Shown one piece after another: positions 12,699 to 22,470 of a stretch of 64,000 nt of DNA. Where the stretch lies: the NCBI RefSeq assembly GCF_011420305.2, contig NZ_CP061769.1:3831001-3895000 (forward strand), given 5' to 3'. Position 1 is the first letter of the stretch; each line of letters begins with the position of its first letter. This stretch comes from Nocardioides ochotonae. GTDB taxonomy: Bacteria; Actinomycetota; Actinomycetes; Propionibacteriales; Nocardioidaceae. A model generated the notes under the pieces. It searched no databases and was not told where the DNA came from. It saw only the letters and a list, made by a program, of their open reading frames with translations. A program made the position numbers and the translations under genes.

Positions 12699-13742
12699 CT
12701 CGGGGCGCCGGTGCCGCAGCAACCGTTCCCGGTCCCAGGGGGTGAGCGCGCGCCGCTGCGCGACCGTCTCGGTCGGGATCCACCACGGCGGACGCGCCAG
12801 GGTCCACCGGCGTTCGGACCCCGGCCGCCGCGAGGCGCGCTGGTACGCCGCGCGCAGCCGGAGCACGAACGCGGCCGGGTTGGCCAGATCGGCCCCCACC
12901 ATCGTCACCGGCTCGAGCCCGTGGGCGCGGAACCTCTCCTCGCGCGCCAGGTCACTGGCCCGCCTGGCGCTGGAGAGGTGGTCCTTGCCGTCGTACTCCC
13001 CCACGACCCCGAGCTCCGCGTCGAGCAGGTCAGGGGTGCCGAGGTGGCGCCCGTCGAGGTCGAAGACCGGGCGGTTGCAACGCGGGCGGGGCATCCCGCC
13101 GGCGTCGGTCCACACCAGGCGCATCGCCGACTCGGTGGGCGCCCACGAGTTCTCATCGGCCAGCGCCAGCGCCGCGCGCAGCTGGGGAACCCCGGTCCAG
13201 GTGCGCAGGCGCCACTGGGTGTAGACCCGACATTCCTCCAACGAGACCAGGTCGGAGTACGCCGCCATGTCGAGCGCCACGACCGCGGCGGCGACGTCCG
13301 GGGCGTGGCGCGCCTCGAAGCACGCCGAGCGCACGGCGGTGGTGACCGGCAGCCCGTCGACCCGGTCGTGGTCGCGTGGGTCGATCCCCTCCTTGCACGG
13401 GACCCAGCGAGGATCCGGGCGGAGGTTGACGTGGGTCGCGAGCACCACCGGCCGGCCGTCGCTCCCGTCGAACCACCGGGCTCCTGCCCAACGGAGCGCC
13501 GCCCACCCCGTGACCGCTCCGTGGGGCCCGAGCACGGCCGCGGCCTCGACGATCCGCTGCTCGACCCGGCCGCTGTCCACGTCGGCGGGCACGTACATCC
13601 CCGCCGAGGTACGCCGCCAGCGCGGCCCGCGGGCCTGCCCGCGCGTCGGGCCGGCCCGCCCGGTGGGGTCGATCGGCACCGGGACCACCACCTCGGGGTG
13701 GCCCGGGTGGACACCGGGACCTGCTCGCTCGACTCGCCGCAC
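12693..13742 (-). CDS. AbiEi-like / DUF559-type putative endonuclease
   Basis: Up to 349 residues. The N-terminal part (GPRWRRTSAGMYVPADVD, then VTGWAALRWAGARWFDG) resembles the AbiEi-type antitoxin head common in actinobacteria. The C-terminal third has GTPDLLDAELGVVGEYDGK, an Asp followed by Glu-x-Asp-x-Lys, matching the PD-(D/E)XK core of DUF559/Vsr-like nucleases. The GTG at 13742 is the longest start; a later one near 13690 is possible. The stop codon lies inside a palindrome, and a second copy of that palindrome lies upstream of the gene. It sits between pit and pstB, splitting an otherwise phosphate-related block. The biological role is unknown; a DNA nick or strand-break enzyme acting on the palindrome is a hypothesis. 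Confidence 0.75.
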   Translation of the reverse strand: MRRVERAGPGVHPGHPEVVVPVPIDPTGRAGPTRGQARGPRWRRTSAGMYVPADVDSGRVEQRIVEAAAVLGPHGAVTGWAALRWAGARWFDGSDGRPVVLATHVNLRPDPRWVPCKEGIDPRDHDRVDGLPVTTAVRSACFEARHAPDVAAAVVALDMAAYSDLVSLEECRVYTQWRLRTWTGVPQLRAALALADENSWAPTESAMRLVWTDAGGMPRPRCNRPVFDLDGRHLGTPDLLDAELGVVGEYDGKDHLSSARRASDLAREERFRAHGLEPVTMVGADLANPAAFVLRLRAAYQRASRRPGSERRWTLARPPWWIPTETVAQRRALTPWDRERLLRHRRPEG

Positions 13743-13857
13743 CCGCCGAGCCTGCGTCCGGCGCGGCCCCTCCCGGGCGCCTCGCCCACAGGCTCCCCCG
13801 GCGTACGACCGGGAGGGCGGGGTGGGGACGACTAGTGGCTCGGAGTCGCCCCCAGGC

Positions 13858-13919
13858 GATAGTCCGACACACCAGGGTCGTGAATCGGGCGAAAGACGAC
13901 CCTGGTGTGGCGGACTATC
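13858..13919. repeat. Palindrome copy 2 beside the DUF559-like gene
   Basis: Arms 13858-13881 and 13896-13919 match at 23 of 24 positions around a 14-base loop. The left arm and its continuation share 27 of 29 bases with copy 1 (12636-12664), in the same orientation, 1222 bases apart. It lies 34 bases beyond the pstB stop and may also end pst transcription. Confidence 0.85.
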
Positions 13920-13952
13920 CCCTCACGTCGCCCGACGAGCCCCCGACCCACC

Positions 13953-14732
<780 letters not shown>

Positions 14733-14768
14733 CAGTGGGTTCCTTGGATCAGTGTCGAAGAACGGGGG

Positions 14769-15842
14769 TCAGCGGCCGGTCTTGGGCGCGAACAGTGCGC
14801 CGATCGCACGGGCCAGCAGGTTGAGCAGCATCACGATCGCGACGAGCACCAGCGCGGCGCCCCAGGCCCGGTCGAGCTGCTCGAGGTTGTACTTGCCGCC
14901 GGTCGTCACCGAGCTGTAGATGAAGACCGGCAGCGTCGCCATCCGCCCGTCGAACGGGTTGAGGTTCAGCGCGGTGGTGCTGCCGACGATGATCAGCAGC
15001 GGCGCGGTCTCGCCGGCGACGCGCGCGATCGCCAGCGTGACGCCGGTGGCGATGCCGCCCAGCGCGGTGGGCAGCACGACCTTGACGATCGTGCGCCACT
15101 TCGGCACGCCCAGGGCGTACGACGCCTCGCGGAGCTCGGCCGGCACCAGCTTGAGCATCTCCTCGGTCGAGCGCACCACCGTCGGCACCATCAGCACCGA
15201 CAGGGCGACCGCGCCGCCGATGCCGAAGCGCACCCCGGGCCCGAAGATCATCGTGAACAGCGCGAACGCGAACAGGCCGGCCACGATCGAGGGGATGCCG
15301 GTCATCACGTCCACCAGGAACGTGATCATCCGCGCCAGCCGGCTCTTCGCGCCGTACTCGACCAGGTAGACGGCGGCGAGGACGCCGATCGGCACCGAGA
15401 TGATCGTGGCCATCGCGGTGATGATCAGCGTGCCCATCAGCGCGTGGTAGATGCCACCGCCCTCACCGAGCACACCGCGCATGTCGTAGGTGAAGAACTG
15501 CGCGGACAGCACGCCGTACCCGCGGCTGACCACCTCATAGACCAGGCTCACCAGCGGCACCATCGCGAGCGCGAAGACCGACCAGGCGACGGTGGTCACC
15601 AGCCGGTCGGTGGCCTTGCGGCCGCCCTCGACGACCGAGGACCACGCCGGCAGGCCGAGCACGAGCAGCACCCACCCGACCAGCACGACGGCGACCAGTC
15701 CCCAGCCGAGGAACAGCCCCGCGAGCCCGGCGGCGCCGAAGCAGATCAGGCCCGCCAGCAGCGGCGCGTACGACGGGAGCTGCGGCGCCTGGAACGGGAG
15801 CGAGCCCTGCTCGTCCTGCACCGGGGTCAGGGTGTCGGTCAT
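14769..15842 (-). CDS. pstA: Phosphate ABC transporter permease
   Basis: 357 residues with an N-terminal extension of about 75 residues holding two extra hydrophobic segments (GLICFGAAGLAGLFLGWG and VLVGWVLLVLGLPAW), then the usual six-helix permease core. The coupling-loop region EELRE-like motif (LKLVPAELREASYALGVPKW) that contacts PstB is clear. It forms the membrane channel with PstC. It starts six bases after pstC ends and is followed by pstB after 36 bases. Confidence 0.94.
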   Translation of the reverse strand: MTDTLTPVQDEQGSLPFQAPQLPSYAPLLAGLICFGAAGLAGLFLGWGLVAVVLVGWVLLVLGLPAWSSVVEGGRKATDRLVTTVAWSVFALAMVPLVSLVYEVVSRGYGVLSAQFFTYDMRGVLGEGGGIYHALMGTLIITAMATIISVPIGVLAAVYLVEYGAKSRLARMITFLVDVMTGIPSIVAGLFAFALFTMIFGPGVRFGIGGAVALSVLMVPTVVRSTEEMLKLVPAELREASYALGVPKWRTIVKVVLPTALGGIATGVTLAIARVAGETAPLLIIVGSTTALNLNPFDGRMATLPVFIYSSVTTGGKYNLEQLDRAWGAALVLVAIVMLLNLLARAIGALFAPKTGR

Positions 15843-15848
15843 GGCGGC

Positions 15849-16802
15849 TCAGCCCTTCACCTGGCCACGGGCGGCGACCCAGCGACCGAGGAAGTTGACG
15901 ATGAACGAGACGACGAACAGCACCAGCCCGCTGAAGATCAGCACGTTGATCTTCATGCCGGAGGCGTTGCCGAAGTTGAGCGCGATGTTGGCCGCGATCG
16001 TGGAGGGGTTCTGCGAGGAGATCAGGTTGACCGTGACCGCGCCGCTGACCGAGAGCACCATCGCGACGGCCATCGTCTCGCCGAGCGCGCGCCCGAGGCC
16101 GAGCATGATCCCGGAGATGATGCCGGAGCGGGCGTAGGGGAAGACCGTCATCCGGATCATCTCCCAGCGGGTCGCGCCGAGGGCGAGCGCCGCCTCCTCG
16201 TGCATCCGCGGGGTCTGGAGGAACACCTCGCGGCAGATCGCGGTGATGATCGGCAGCGCCATCACCGCGAGCACGATCGCGGCGGTGAGGATCGTGCGCC
16301 CGGTGGTCGCCGGTCCCTCGAAGAACGGCAGGAAGCCGAGGTGGTCGGCCAGCCACTGGTACGCCGGGAAGATCGTCGGCGCCAGCACCTGGATGCCCCA
16401 CAGGCCGAACACCACCGAGGGCACCGCGGCGAGCAGGTCCACGAGGTAGCCGAGGCTGCGGGCGATGCGGCGCGGCGCGTAGTGGGAGATCACCAGCGCC
16501 AGGCCGATCGCGAGCGGGGCCGCGATCAGGATCGCCAGCAGCGCCGCGAGCAGGGTGCCGTAGAGCAGCGGCCAGACGTAGAGGGTCAGGCTCTCCTTGC
16601 CGTAGAGCTGGTCCTGATCGGCGCCCAGCGCGGGGGCGCCCTCGACGATGAGGAAGATCGCGACGCCGGCGAGCGCGAGGACGATGAGCAGGCCCGCGCC
16701 GCGGGCCAGGCCCGCGAACACCGCGTCACCGCGACGCGTGGAGGTCCCCGAGGACGCCCGTGAGGGGGTGCGCGTGGGGGTGCGCGTGGGGGTGGTCGAC
16801 AC
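15849..16802 (-). CDS. pstC: Phosphate ABC transporter permease
   Basis: 317 residues from a GTG at 16802 that has AGAAGG eight bases upstream; a further upstream GTG at 16856 lacks this. The head is a low-complexity Thr/Arg/Pro run (TPTRTPTRTPSRAS), followed by six to seven membrane helices. The coupling loop reads MHEEAALALGATRWEMIRM. Partner of PstA in phosphate import. It is preceded, after pstS, by a stem-loop that may reduce read-through from the abundant pstS message. Confidence 0.93.
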   Translation of the reverse strand: MSTTPTRTPTRTPSRASSGTSTRRGDAVFAGLARGAGLLIVLALAGVAIFLIVEGAPALGADQDQLYGKESLTLYVWPLLYGTLLAALLAILIAAPLAIGLALVISHYAPRRIARSLGYLVDLLAAVPSVVFGLWGIQVLAPTIFPAYQWLADHLGFLPFFEGPATTGRTILTAAIVLAVMALPIITAICREVFLQTPRMHEEAALALGATRWEMIRMTVFPYARSGIISGIMLGLGRALGETMAVAMVLSVSGAVTVNLISSQNPSTIAANIALNFGNASGMKINVLIFSGLVLFVVSFIVNFLGRWVAARGQVKG

Positions 16803-16861
16803 CTGGTGCCCTTCTTGTCTGGCTGCTGTGGTGCTGGAGTGACTCGTGTGGTTCACGCACC

Positions 16862-16894
16862 CGAGGGTCCGTGCCCGTCAGGCGCGGACCCTCG
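16862..16894 (-). terminator. Stem-loop between pstS and pstC
   Basis: Arms 16862-16874 and 16882-16894 pair at 12 of 13 positions with a 7-base loop. No T-run follows. In an operon read pstS to pstC this is best seen as a partial terminator or mRNA stabiliser that keeps pstS expression above that of the permeases. Confidence 0.6.
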
Positions 16895-16912
16895 AGCGAG
16901 GACGCTGAGCGA

Positions 16913-18019
16913 TCAGCCGACGGTGATGCCGTCGACGATCGCGGTGACCTCCTTGCGCAGGCCCTCGGCGAGCGGCGCCGAGCCGGCCTCCTCGGCGCCC
17001 TGCTGCTGGCCCTCGTCGCTGAGGACGTACTCGAGGTAGGCCTTGGTCAGCTCGCCGGCGTCGGCCTCGTCGCTGTCGTAGTTGTCGCAGGCCAGGAGGT
17101 AGGAGACCAGCACGATCGGGTAGGTCCCGGCCTCGTCGGTCGTGTGGTCGAGGTCGAAGACCACCGAGTTGGGGTCGCGGCCCTCCACCCGCGGGGAGAC
17201 CTCCAGGATCCGCGCCGCCGCCTCCTCGGTGGGGCCGACGAAGTCACCGCCGACCTTGACCTGGGCGACGTCGAGGCCCTGGGCCTGGCTGGCGTCGGCG
17301 TAGCCGATGGAGTTCGTGCCCTCCTTGACCGCGGAGACCACGCCCGCAGTGCCCTGCGCGGCCTCGCCGCCGTACTGCGCGGGCCAGACCTCGAGCGGGC
17401 CCTCGGTCCACACCTTCGGTGCGACGGCGTCGAGGTAGTCGGTGAAGTTCTCGGTGGTGCCGGACTCGTCCGAGCGGTGCACCGCGTTGATGGCCGCCTT
17501 CGGCAGGTCGGCGCCGGGGTTGTCGGCGGCGATCGCCTTGTCGTTCCAGGAGGTGATGGTGCCGGCGAAGATGCCGGCGAGGGTCTCCGGGGAGAGCTTG
17601 AGGTCGTCGACGCCCTCGAGGTTGTAGATCACCGCGATCGGCGAGACGTAGTTGGGGATCTCGATCGGGGCGGTGCCGTTGCAGCGCTCGGTCGCGGCGC
17701 GGAGCTCGCCCTCGTCGTCGGTGAGGTAGGCGTCGGAGCCCGCGAAGGGGAAGGCGCCGGAGATGAAGTTCTCGCGACCTCCGCCGGAGCCGATCGGGTC
17801 GTAGGTGACGGTCACGTCGGGGTGCGCGACCGAGAAGCCGGCCATCCAGGCGGCCTGCGCGGCCTCCTGGGAGGAGGCCCCGCCGCCGGCGAGGTTGCCG
17901 GCCAGGTCCGACTCGGAGGTGGAGGCCCCCGTGTCGTTGGCGGCCGCACACCCGCTGAGCGCGATCGCCAGAGCTGCAGCACCCGGCACGAGCGCCCGGC
18001 GCAGAGAAGTTCGGTTCAC
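16913..18019 (-). CDS. pstS: Phosphate-binding lipoprotein of the Pst transporter
   Basis: 368 residues. A lipoprotein signal ends in ALSGC (Cys24), followed by a flexible S/T/G-rich tether. The body has PstS motifs: YDPIGSGGGRENFISG, VHRSDESGTTENFTDYL and NSIGYADASQAQG, which hold phosphate-binding Ser, Asp and Thr. It captures phosphate outside the membrane for PstCA. The GTG start at 18019 has AGGAG seven bases before. The upstream region carries a PHO box, so phosphate starvation control is expected. Confidence 0.96.
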   Translation of the reverse strand: MNRTSLRRALVPGAAALAIALSGCAAANDTGASTSESDLAGNLAGGGASSQEAAQAAWMAGFSVAHPDVTVTYDPIGSGGGRENFISGAFPFAGSDAYLTDDEGELRAATERCNGTAPIEIPNYVSPIAVIYNLEGVDDLKLSPETLAGIFAGTITSWNDKAIAADNPGADLPKAAINAVHRSDESGTTENFTDYLDAVAPKVWTEGPLEVWPAQYGGEAAQGTAGVVSAVKEGTNSIGYADASQAQGLDVAQVKVGGDFVGPTEEAAARILEVSPRVEGRDPNSVVFDLDHTTDEAGTYPIVLVSYLLACDNYDSDEADAGELTKAYLEYVLSDEGQQQGAEEAGSAPLAEGLRKEVTAIVDGITVG

Positions 18020-18089
18020 TCCGTGACTCCTGATTCCTCGACTGTTGACGTCGACGACGCTAGGCAGTCGAGGTGTCCGGACCCTGGGC

Positions 18090-18111
18090 CGTTGGTGAAC
18101 GACGGGTGAAC
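18090..18111 (-). promoter_or_regulatory. PHO box (PhoP-binding direct repeat) of pstS
   Basis: On the minus strand two adjacent 11-base units read GTTCACCCGTC and GTTCACCAACG. This matches the direct-repeat PHO box of Streptomyces (GTTCACC-type units in 11-base steps). It lies about 70 bases before the pstS start, where a PhoP activator would act. Confidence 0.75.
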
Positions 18112-18173
18112 GGCGACCGGCAGGTCGGTCACACTCGGCAGGCCCGGGGAGGTCTGGAGCCCCGGGCCAGGGG

Positions 18174-19052
18174 TCAGGGCAGCTCCTCGGTGGCGACCAC
18201 CCGGCCGTGGCGCAGGTGCGCCACGAGCATCGCGCCCTTCGCCAGCCGGGGGTCGGGTACGCCGAGGCGGTCGAAGACCAGCGGCAGCACCGGGCGGTGC
18301 GTGCACAGCACCGCGCCCACCCGCCGCTCACCGACGAGCGAGACCAGGTCGTCGACCGCGCGGGCGACCCCCTCCGCGGTGGCCTCCTCCTCGGTGAGCG
18401 CGTCGAGCAGCCACGGGTCGCCGCCGATGACGCCGCGCGCGGCGGCGTACGGCGCGACGGTCTCGACGCAGCGGGTCGCGCTCGAGCTCACCACCTCGCG
18501 CACGTCGTACGCCGCGAGGAGCGGCACCAGCGCGGCGGCCTGGTGACGCCCCTCGTCGGTCAGCGGGCGGGCGGTGTCGACCTCGTGCCAGGTCTTGCGG
18601 GGCCGGGAGAGGGCGTGGCGCAGCACCACGAGCGCCTCGGTGCGCTGCCGCTTCGGGGTTGCCTCGCGCAGCGTGTCGCGGTCGAAGGGGTAGGTCAGCC
18701 TGTCCAGCGCCTCGTCGATCCCGCACCACGCGACGTCGTCGATCTCCTCGTTGCGCTCATAGCTGCTCACGTCGTCGTCGCCGAGCACCCGCCCGCACCA
18801 GTAGTCCACGACCTTGGTGCGCCCGCCCGCGATCGGGTAGCGCTGCCGGCCCAGCGGCACACCCAGCCGCACCCGCAGGCCGGTCTCCTCCTCCACCTCG
18901 CGGACCGCGGCGACGGTGCGGTGCTCGCCGGGGTCGAGCTTGCCCTTGGGGAAGGACCAGTCGTCGTAGCGGGCGCGATGCACGAGCAGCACCTGCCGCC
19001 CGGGGCGGAACACGACGACGCCGGCCGAGAACACCTCGCGAGGCTGCACCAT
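18174..19052 (-). CDS. MutT1-type Nudix hydrolase / histidine phosphatase fusion
   Basis: 292 residues in two domains. Residues 5-130 are a Nudix domain with a complete Nudix box at 37-59 (G, then E43, then REVEEETG). Residues 140-292 are a histidine-phosphatase domain opening with RHALSRPRKTW (His146). This is the layout of mycobacterial MutT1, which hydrolyses 8-oxo-(d)GTP and dinucleoside polyphosphates. In actinobacteria it is often near ppk genes; here it follows the phosphate block directly. It starts back to back with the anchored protein gene at 19119. Confidence 0.88.
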   Translation of the reverse strand: MVQPREVFSAGVVVFRPGRQVLLVHRARYDDWSFPKGKLDPGEHRTVAAVREVEEETGLRVRLGVPLGRQRYPIAGGRTKVVDYWCGRVLGDDDVSSYERNEEIDDVAWCGIDEALDRLTYPFDRDTLREATPKRQRTEALVVLRHALSRPRKTWHEVDTARPLTDEGRHQAAALVPLLAAYDVREVVSSSATRCVETVAPYAAARGVIGGDPWLLDALTEEEATAEGVARAVDDLVSLVGERRVGAVLCTHRPVLPLVFDRLGVPDPRLAKGAMLVAHLRHGRVVATEELP

Positions 19053-19058
19053 GGATCC

Positions 19059-19064
19059 AGTGTG
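19059..19064 (-). promoter_or_regulatory. Candidate -10 box for the MutT1-like gene
   Basis: CACACT on the minus strand, six bases before the ATG at 19052. It forms a divergent pair with the box at 19107. Confidence 0.45.
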
Positions 19065-19106
19065 GGGGATCCCGTGTGGAGCACCCGCCCATCCTCCCCG
19101 GCTCGC

Positions 19107-19112
19107 TAGGGT
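19107..19112 (+). promoter_or_regulatory. Candidate -10 box for the anchored protein gene
   Basis: TAGGGT, six bases before the GTG at 19119: a leaderless arrangement. Confidence 0.5.
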
Positions 19113-19118
19113 CGGCGC

Positions 19119-20171
19119 GTGCGCAGGCGATGGATGGTGCTCGGGGTCGTCGCCGTGCTCGTGGTGGCCACGCTCGCCGTCGTGGGTGTGCGGTGGTGGC
19201 GCGACGCGCACCGCAGCGACCTGGCCCGCGCCCTCGACCTCGCCGCCCCCGCCGAGCGCTACTCCTTCACCGACTGGGCAGGCGTACGCCGCGCGCTCGA
19301 CGTGCCGCAGGACTCCTCGGCCCGGGCGCTGCGCACGCTGCTCGACGACGGCTACGACGCCGACCTGACCGCCGCCTCGGCGCTCGAGGAGTCCGCCGAG
19401 CTGCTGCGCGCCGACTACGGCTGGTCCCCCGCCGACCTCGACTGGGAGCTGCTCGCGCAGGCCGAGGACGGCGTGCTGGTGGTGGCGGCCCTGGGTGAGG
19501 ACACCGACGTCGACGAGCTCGCCGACCGGCTCGCCGGGCTCGGCTACGAGCGGCCCGGCGAGGAGGACGGCGTGTGGCGCGGCGGGGAGGAGCTGGTCGC
19601 GCGGATCTCCGCGGAGACCGGCGAGCCCGGCTCCCCCGTGCTCCAGTACGTCGCGCTCGACGCCGACGCCGGGGTGGTGCGCACCAGCGACAGCGCCGCC
19701 CACCTGGAGGCGGTGCTCGCCAGCGACCTCGGCGCCCCCGAGGAGGTCGACGACGTGGCCGACGCCGCCGGGGACGCGCTCACCGCCGCGGTCTACACCG
19801 GACGGCACACCTGCACGGCGCTGGCGATGAGCCAGGCCGACGAGATCGACCAGGCCAGCGCCGACCGGCTGGTCGAGGAGGCCGGCGGGATCAGCCCGGT
19901 GCGCGCGTTCGCGATGGCGGTGCGCCCCGGGCGCGACGTGGTGGTGGCGATGTCGTTCGAGGACGACGAGCGCGCCCGGCGCAACGCCGACGCCCGCGCC
20001 GTCCTCGCTGCGGGGCCGGCGCCGGGCCAGGGCGGCACCTTCGCCGAGCGCTTCGACCTCGGCGAGGTGAGCGCCGACGGCACCCTGGTGCGGCTCGCCC
20101 TCGACCCCGTGGACGGCGCCGCGGTCTTCTCCGACCTCAGCACCGGCCCGGTCCTCTTCGCGACCTGCTGA
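19119..20171 (+). CDS. Membrane-anchored protein of unknown function
   Basis: 350 residues. A basic head (MRRRW) and one hydrophobic helix (about residues 6-24) followed by RWWRDAHR suggest an uncleaved anchor with a large outer domain. The rest is acidic and soluble, with two similar-looking alpha/beta stretches (around residues 45-160 and 165-330). A single CTA motif with Cys near 231 and a C-terminal Cys are the only cysteines seen. I do not recognise a family. It lies between the MutT1-like gene and copA, converging on copA, so neighbours give no clear hint. Confidence 0.7.
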   Translation: MRRRWMVLGVVAVLVVATLAVVGVRWWRDAHRSDLARALDLAAPAERYSFTDWAGVRRALDVPQDSSARALRTLLDDGYDADLTAASALEESAELLRADYGWSPADLDWELLAQAEDGVLVVAALGEDTDVDELADRLAGLGYERPGEEDGVWRGGEELVARISAETGEPGSPVLQYVALDADAGVVRTSDSAAHLEAVLASDLGAPEEVDDVADAAGDALTAAVYTGRHTCTALAMSQADEIDQASADRLVEEAGGISPVRAFAMAVRPGRDVVVAMSFEDDERARRNADARAVLAAGPAPGQGGTFAERFDLGEVSADGTLVRLALDPVDGAAVFSDLSTGPVLFATC

Positions 20172-20202
20172 CCGCCCTACCGCCCCGGGCCGGTACCGCG
20201 CC

Positions 20203-22470
20203 CTACGTGAAGCGCCGCAGCCGCAGGCTGTTGGAGACCACGAACACCGACGACAGCGCCATCGCCGCCCCCGCGAGCATTGGCGTGAGCAGCCCCGCCG
20301 CGGCCAGCGGCAGCGCGGCGACGTTGTAGCCGAACGCCCAGAACAGGTTGCCCCGGATGGTGCCCAGGGTGCGCCGCGAGAGCCGGACGGCGTCGGCCGC
20401 GACGCGCAGGTCGCCGCGCACCAGGGTCAGGTCGCTGGCCTCGATGGCGATGTCGGTGCCGGTGCCCATCGCGATGCCGAGGTCGGCCTGGGCCAGCGCG
20501 GCCGCGTCGTTGACGCCGTCGCCGACCATCGCCACGACCCGGCCCTGCTCCTGCAGGCGGCGTACGACGTCGACCTTGTCGGCCGGCAACACGTCGGCGA
20601 CCACGTCCTCGATCCCGACGGCGTCGGCGACCGTGCGGGCGCTCTGCTCGTTGTCGCCGGTGAGCAGCAGCGGGCGCAGCCCCAGGCGGCGCAGCTCGGC
20701 GACCGCCTCGGCGGAGGTCTCCTTCACGGTGTCGGAGACGACCAGCACCCCGCGGGCGCGGCCCTCCCAGCCGACGACGACCGGGGTGCGCCCGGCGCCG
20801 CGGGCCTCGTCGAGCGCGGCCGCCAGGACGGCGGGCACCTCGAGACCGCGCTCGGCGAGCAGCGCCGGTCGACCGACGAGGACCTCGCAGCCCTCGACGG
20901 TGCCGCTGACCCCGAGGCCCGGCACGTTGGCGAACCCCTCGACCGCCGGCAGCGGCGCCTCGGCGCCGGCCACCACGGCCTTCGCGATCGGGTGCTCCGA
21001 GCCCGACTCGAGCGCCGCCGCGCGGCGGCGTACCTCTTCCGGCGTGGCGCCGTCGGCGACCACGTCGACCAGCGCCATCACGCCGGTGGTGACGGTGCCG
21101 GTCTTGTCGAGGACGACGGTGTCGACCTGACGGGTGGACTCCAGCACCTCCGGCCCCCGGATCAGGATCCCGAGCTGGGCGCCGCGTCCGGTGCCGACCA
21201 GCAGCGCGGTCGGTGTGGCCAGCCCGAGCGCGCAGGGGCAGGCGATGATCAGCACCGCCACGGCGGCGGTGAAGGCGGCGGAGGTCTGGACGCCGGTGCC
21301 GAGCCAGAAGCCGAGGGTGCCCACCGCGAGCGCGATCACGACCGGCACGAAGACCCCGGAGACCCGGTCGGCGAGCCGCTGCACGGACGCCTTGCCGGCC
21401 TGCGCCTCCTCGACCAGCCGCGCCATCTGGGCCAGCTGGGTGTCGCTGCCGACCCGGGTGGCGCGCACGACGAGGCGCCCGCCGGCGTTGACGCAGCCGC
21501 CGACGACCTCGTCGCCGGGGCCGACCTCGACCGGCACCGGCTCGCCGGTGAGCATCGAGGCGTCGACGGCGGAGGTGCCGGACTCCACGACGCCGTCGGT
21601 GGCGAGCTTCTCGCCGGGGCGCACCACGAACCGGGTGCCGACGGCCAGTTCCTCGGCCGGCACCCGCACCTCGGTCTCGGCGCCGGGGGCGCCACGCAGT
21701 ACGGCGACGTCCTTGGCGCCCAGGTCGAGCAGGGCGCGCAGCGCGGCCCCGGCGCGACGCTTGGAGCGCTTCTCGAACCAGCGGCCGGCGAGCAGGAACG
21801 TGGTGACCCCGGTGGCGGCCTCGAGGTAGATGTTGCCCATCCCGTCGGTGCGCTCGACGGCGATCCGGAACGGGTGGGTCATCCCGATCTCCCCCGCGCT
21901 GCCCCACACCAGTGCGACCACCGACCAGGTGTACGCCGCGATCACGCCGACCGAGACCAGGGTGTCCATCGTGGTCGAGCCGTGCCGCAGGTTGGCCCAG
22001 GCGGCGCGGTGGAAGGGCCACGCGCCCCACACCGCGACCGGGGAGGCGAGGGTCAGCGAGATCCACTGCCAGCCGTCGAACTGCCAGGCCGGCACCATCG
22101 CCAGCGCCACCACCGGGACGGTGAGCAGCGCCGAGACGATCAGCCGCTGCCGCAGCGCGTCGAGCTCGCGGTCGGCGGGGTCCTCGCTCGCCGCGTCCGC
22201 ACCGGCGCCGCGCGAGGCGGCCTGCGGCACGGTGGCGGAGTAGCCGGCGGCCTCGACGGTCGAGAGCAGCACGTCGGTCCCCACCGAGGGCGGGTGCGTG
22301 ACCCGCGCCTTCTCGGTGGCGTAGTTGACCGTCGCGGTGACCCCGTCGAGCTTGTTGAGCTTGCGCTCGATGCGGTTCGCGCACGACGCGCACGTCATGC
22401 CGGTGATCGCCAGCTCGGTGTCGGTCGACCGCTCAGTGCCCGTGCCCGGAGTCGTCGTGGGACTGGCCAT
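20203..22470 (-). CDS. copA: Copper-exporting P1B-type ATPase
   Basis: 755 residues. One N-terminal heavy-metal domain with GMTCASC (Cys27 and Cys30), then eight membrane helices. The ion-site motif CPC is at 411-413 ([11 protein letters not shown]), the phosphorylated Asp is in DKTGT (about Asp455), and GDGVND is present near the C-terminus. CPC together with CsoR and CopZ upstream indicates Cu(I) export. The ATG at 22470 has GGAGG in front and lies 38 bases inside the end of the preceding gene, so translation is coupled. Confidence 0.93.
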   Translation of the reverse strand: MASPTTTPGTGTERSTDTELAITGMTCASCANRIERKLNKLDGVTATVNYATEKARVTHPPSVGTDVLLSTVEAAGYSATVPQAASRGAGADAASEDPADRELDALRQRLIVSALLTVPVVALAMVPAWQFDGWQWISLTLASPVAVWGAWPFHRAAWANLRHGSTTMDTLVSVGVIAAYTWSVVALVWGSAGEIGMTHPFRIAVERTDGMGNIYLEAATGVTTFLLAGRWFEKRSKRRAGAALRALLDLGAKDVAVLRGAPGAETEVRVPAEELAVGTRFVVRPGEKLATDGVVESGTSAVDASMLTGEPVPVEVGPGDEVVGGCVNAGGRLVVRATRVGSDTQLAQMARLVEEAQAGKASVQRLADRVSGVFVPVVIALAVGTLGFWLGTGVQTSAAFTAAVAVLIIACPCALGLATPTALLVGTGRGAQLGILIRGPEVLESTRQVDTVVLDKTGTVTTGVMALVDVVADGATPEEVRRRAAALESGSEHPIAKAVVAGAEAPLPAVEGFANVPGLGVSGTVEGCEVLVGRPALLAERGLEVPAVLAAALDEARGAGRTPVVVGWEGRARGVLVVSDTVKETSAEAVAELRRLGLRPLLLTGDNEQSARTVADAVGIEDVVADVLPADKVDVVRRLQEQGRVVAMVGDGVNDAAALAQADLGIAMGTGTDIAIEASDLTLVRGDLRVAADAVRLSRRTLGTIRGNLFWAFGYNVAALPLAAAGLLTPMLAGAAMALSSVFVVSNSLRLRRFT

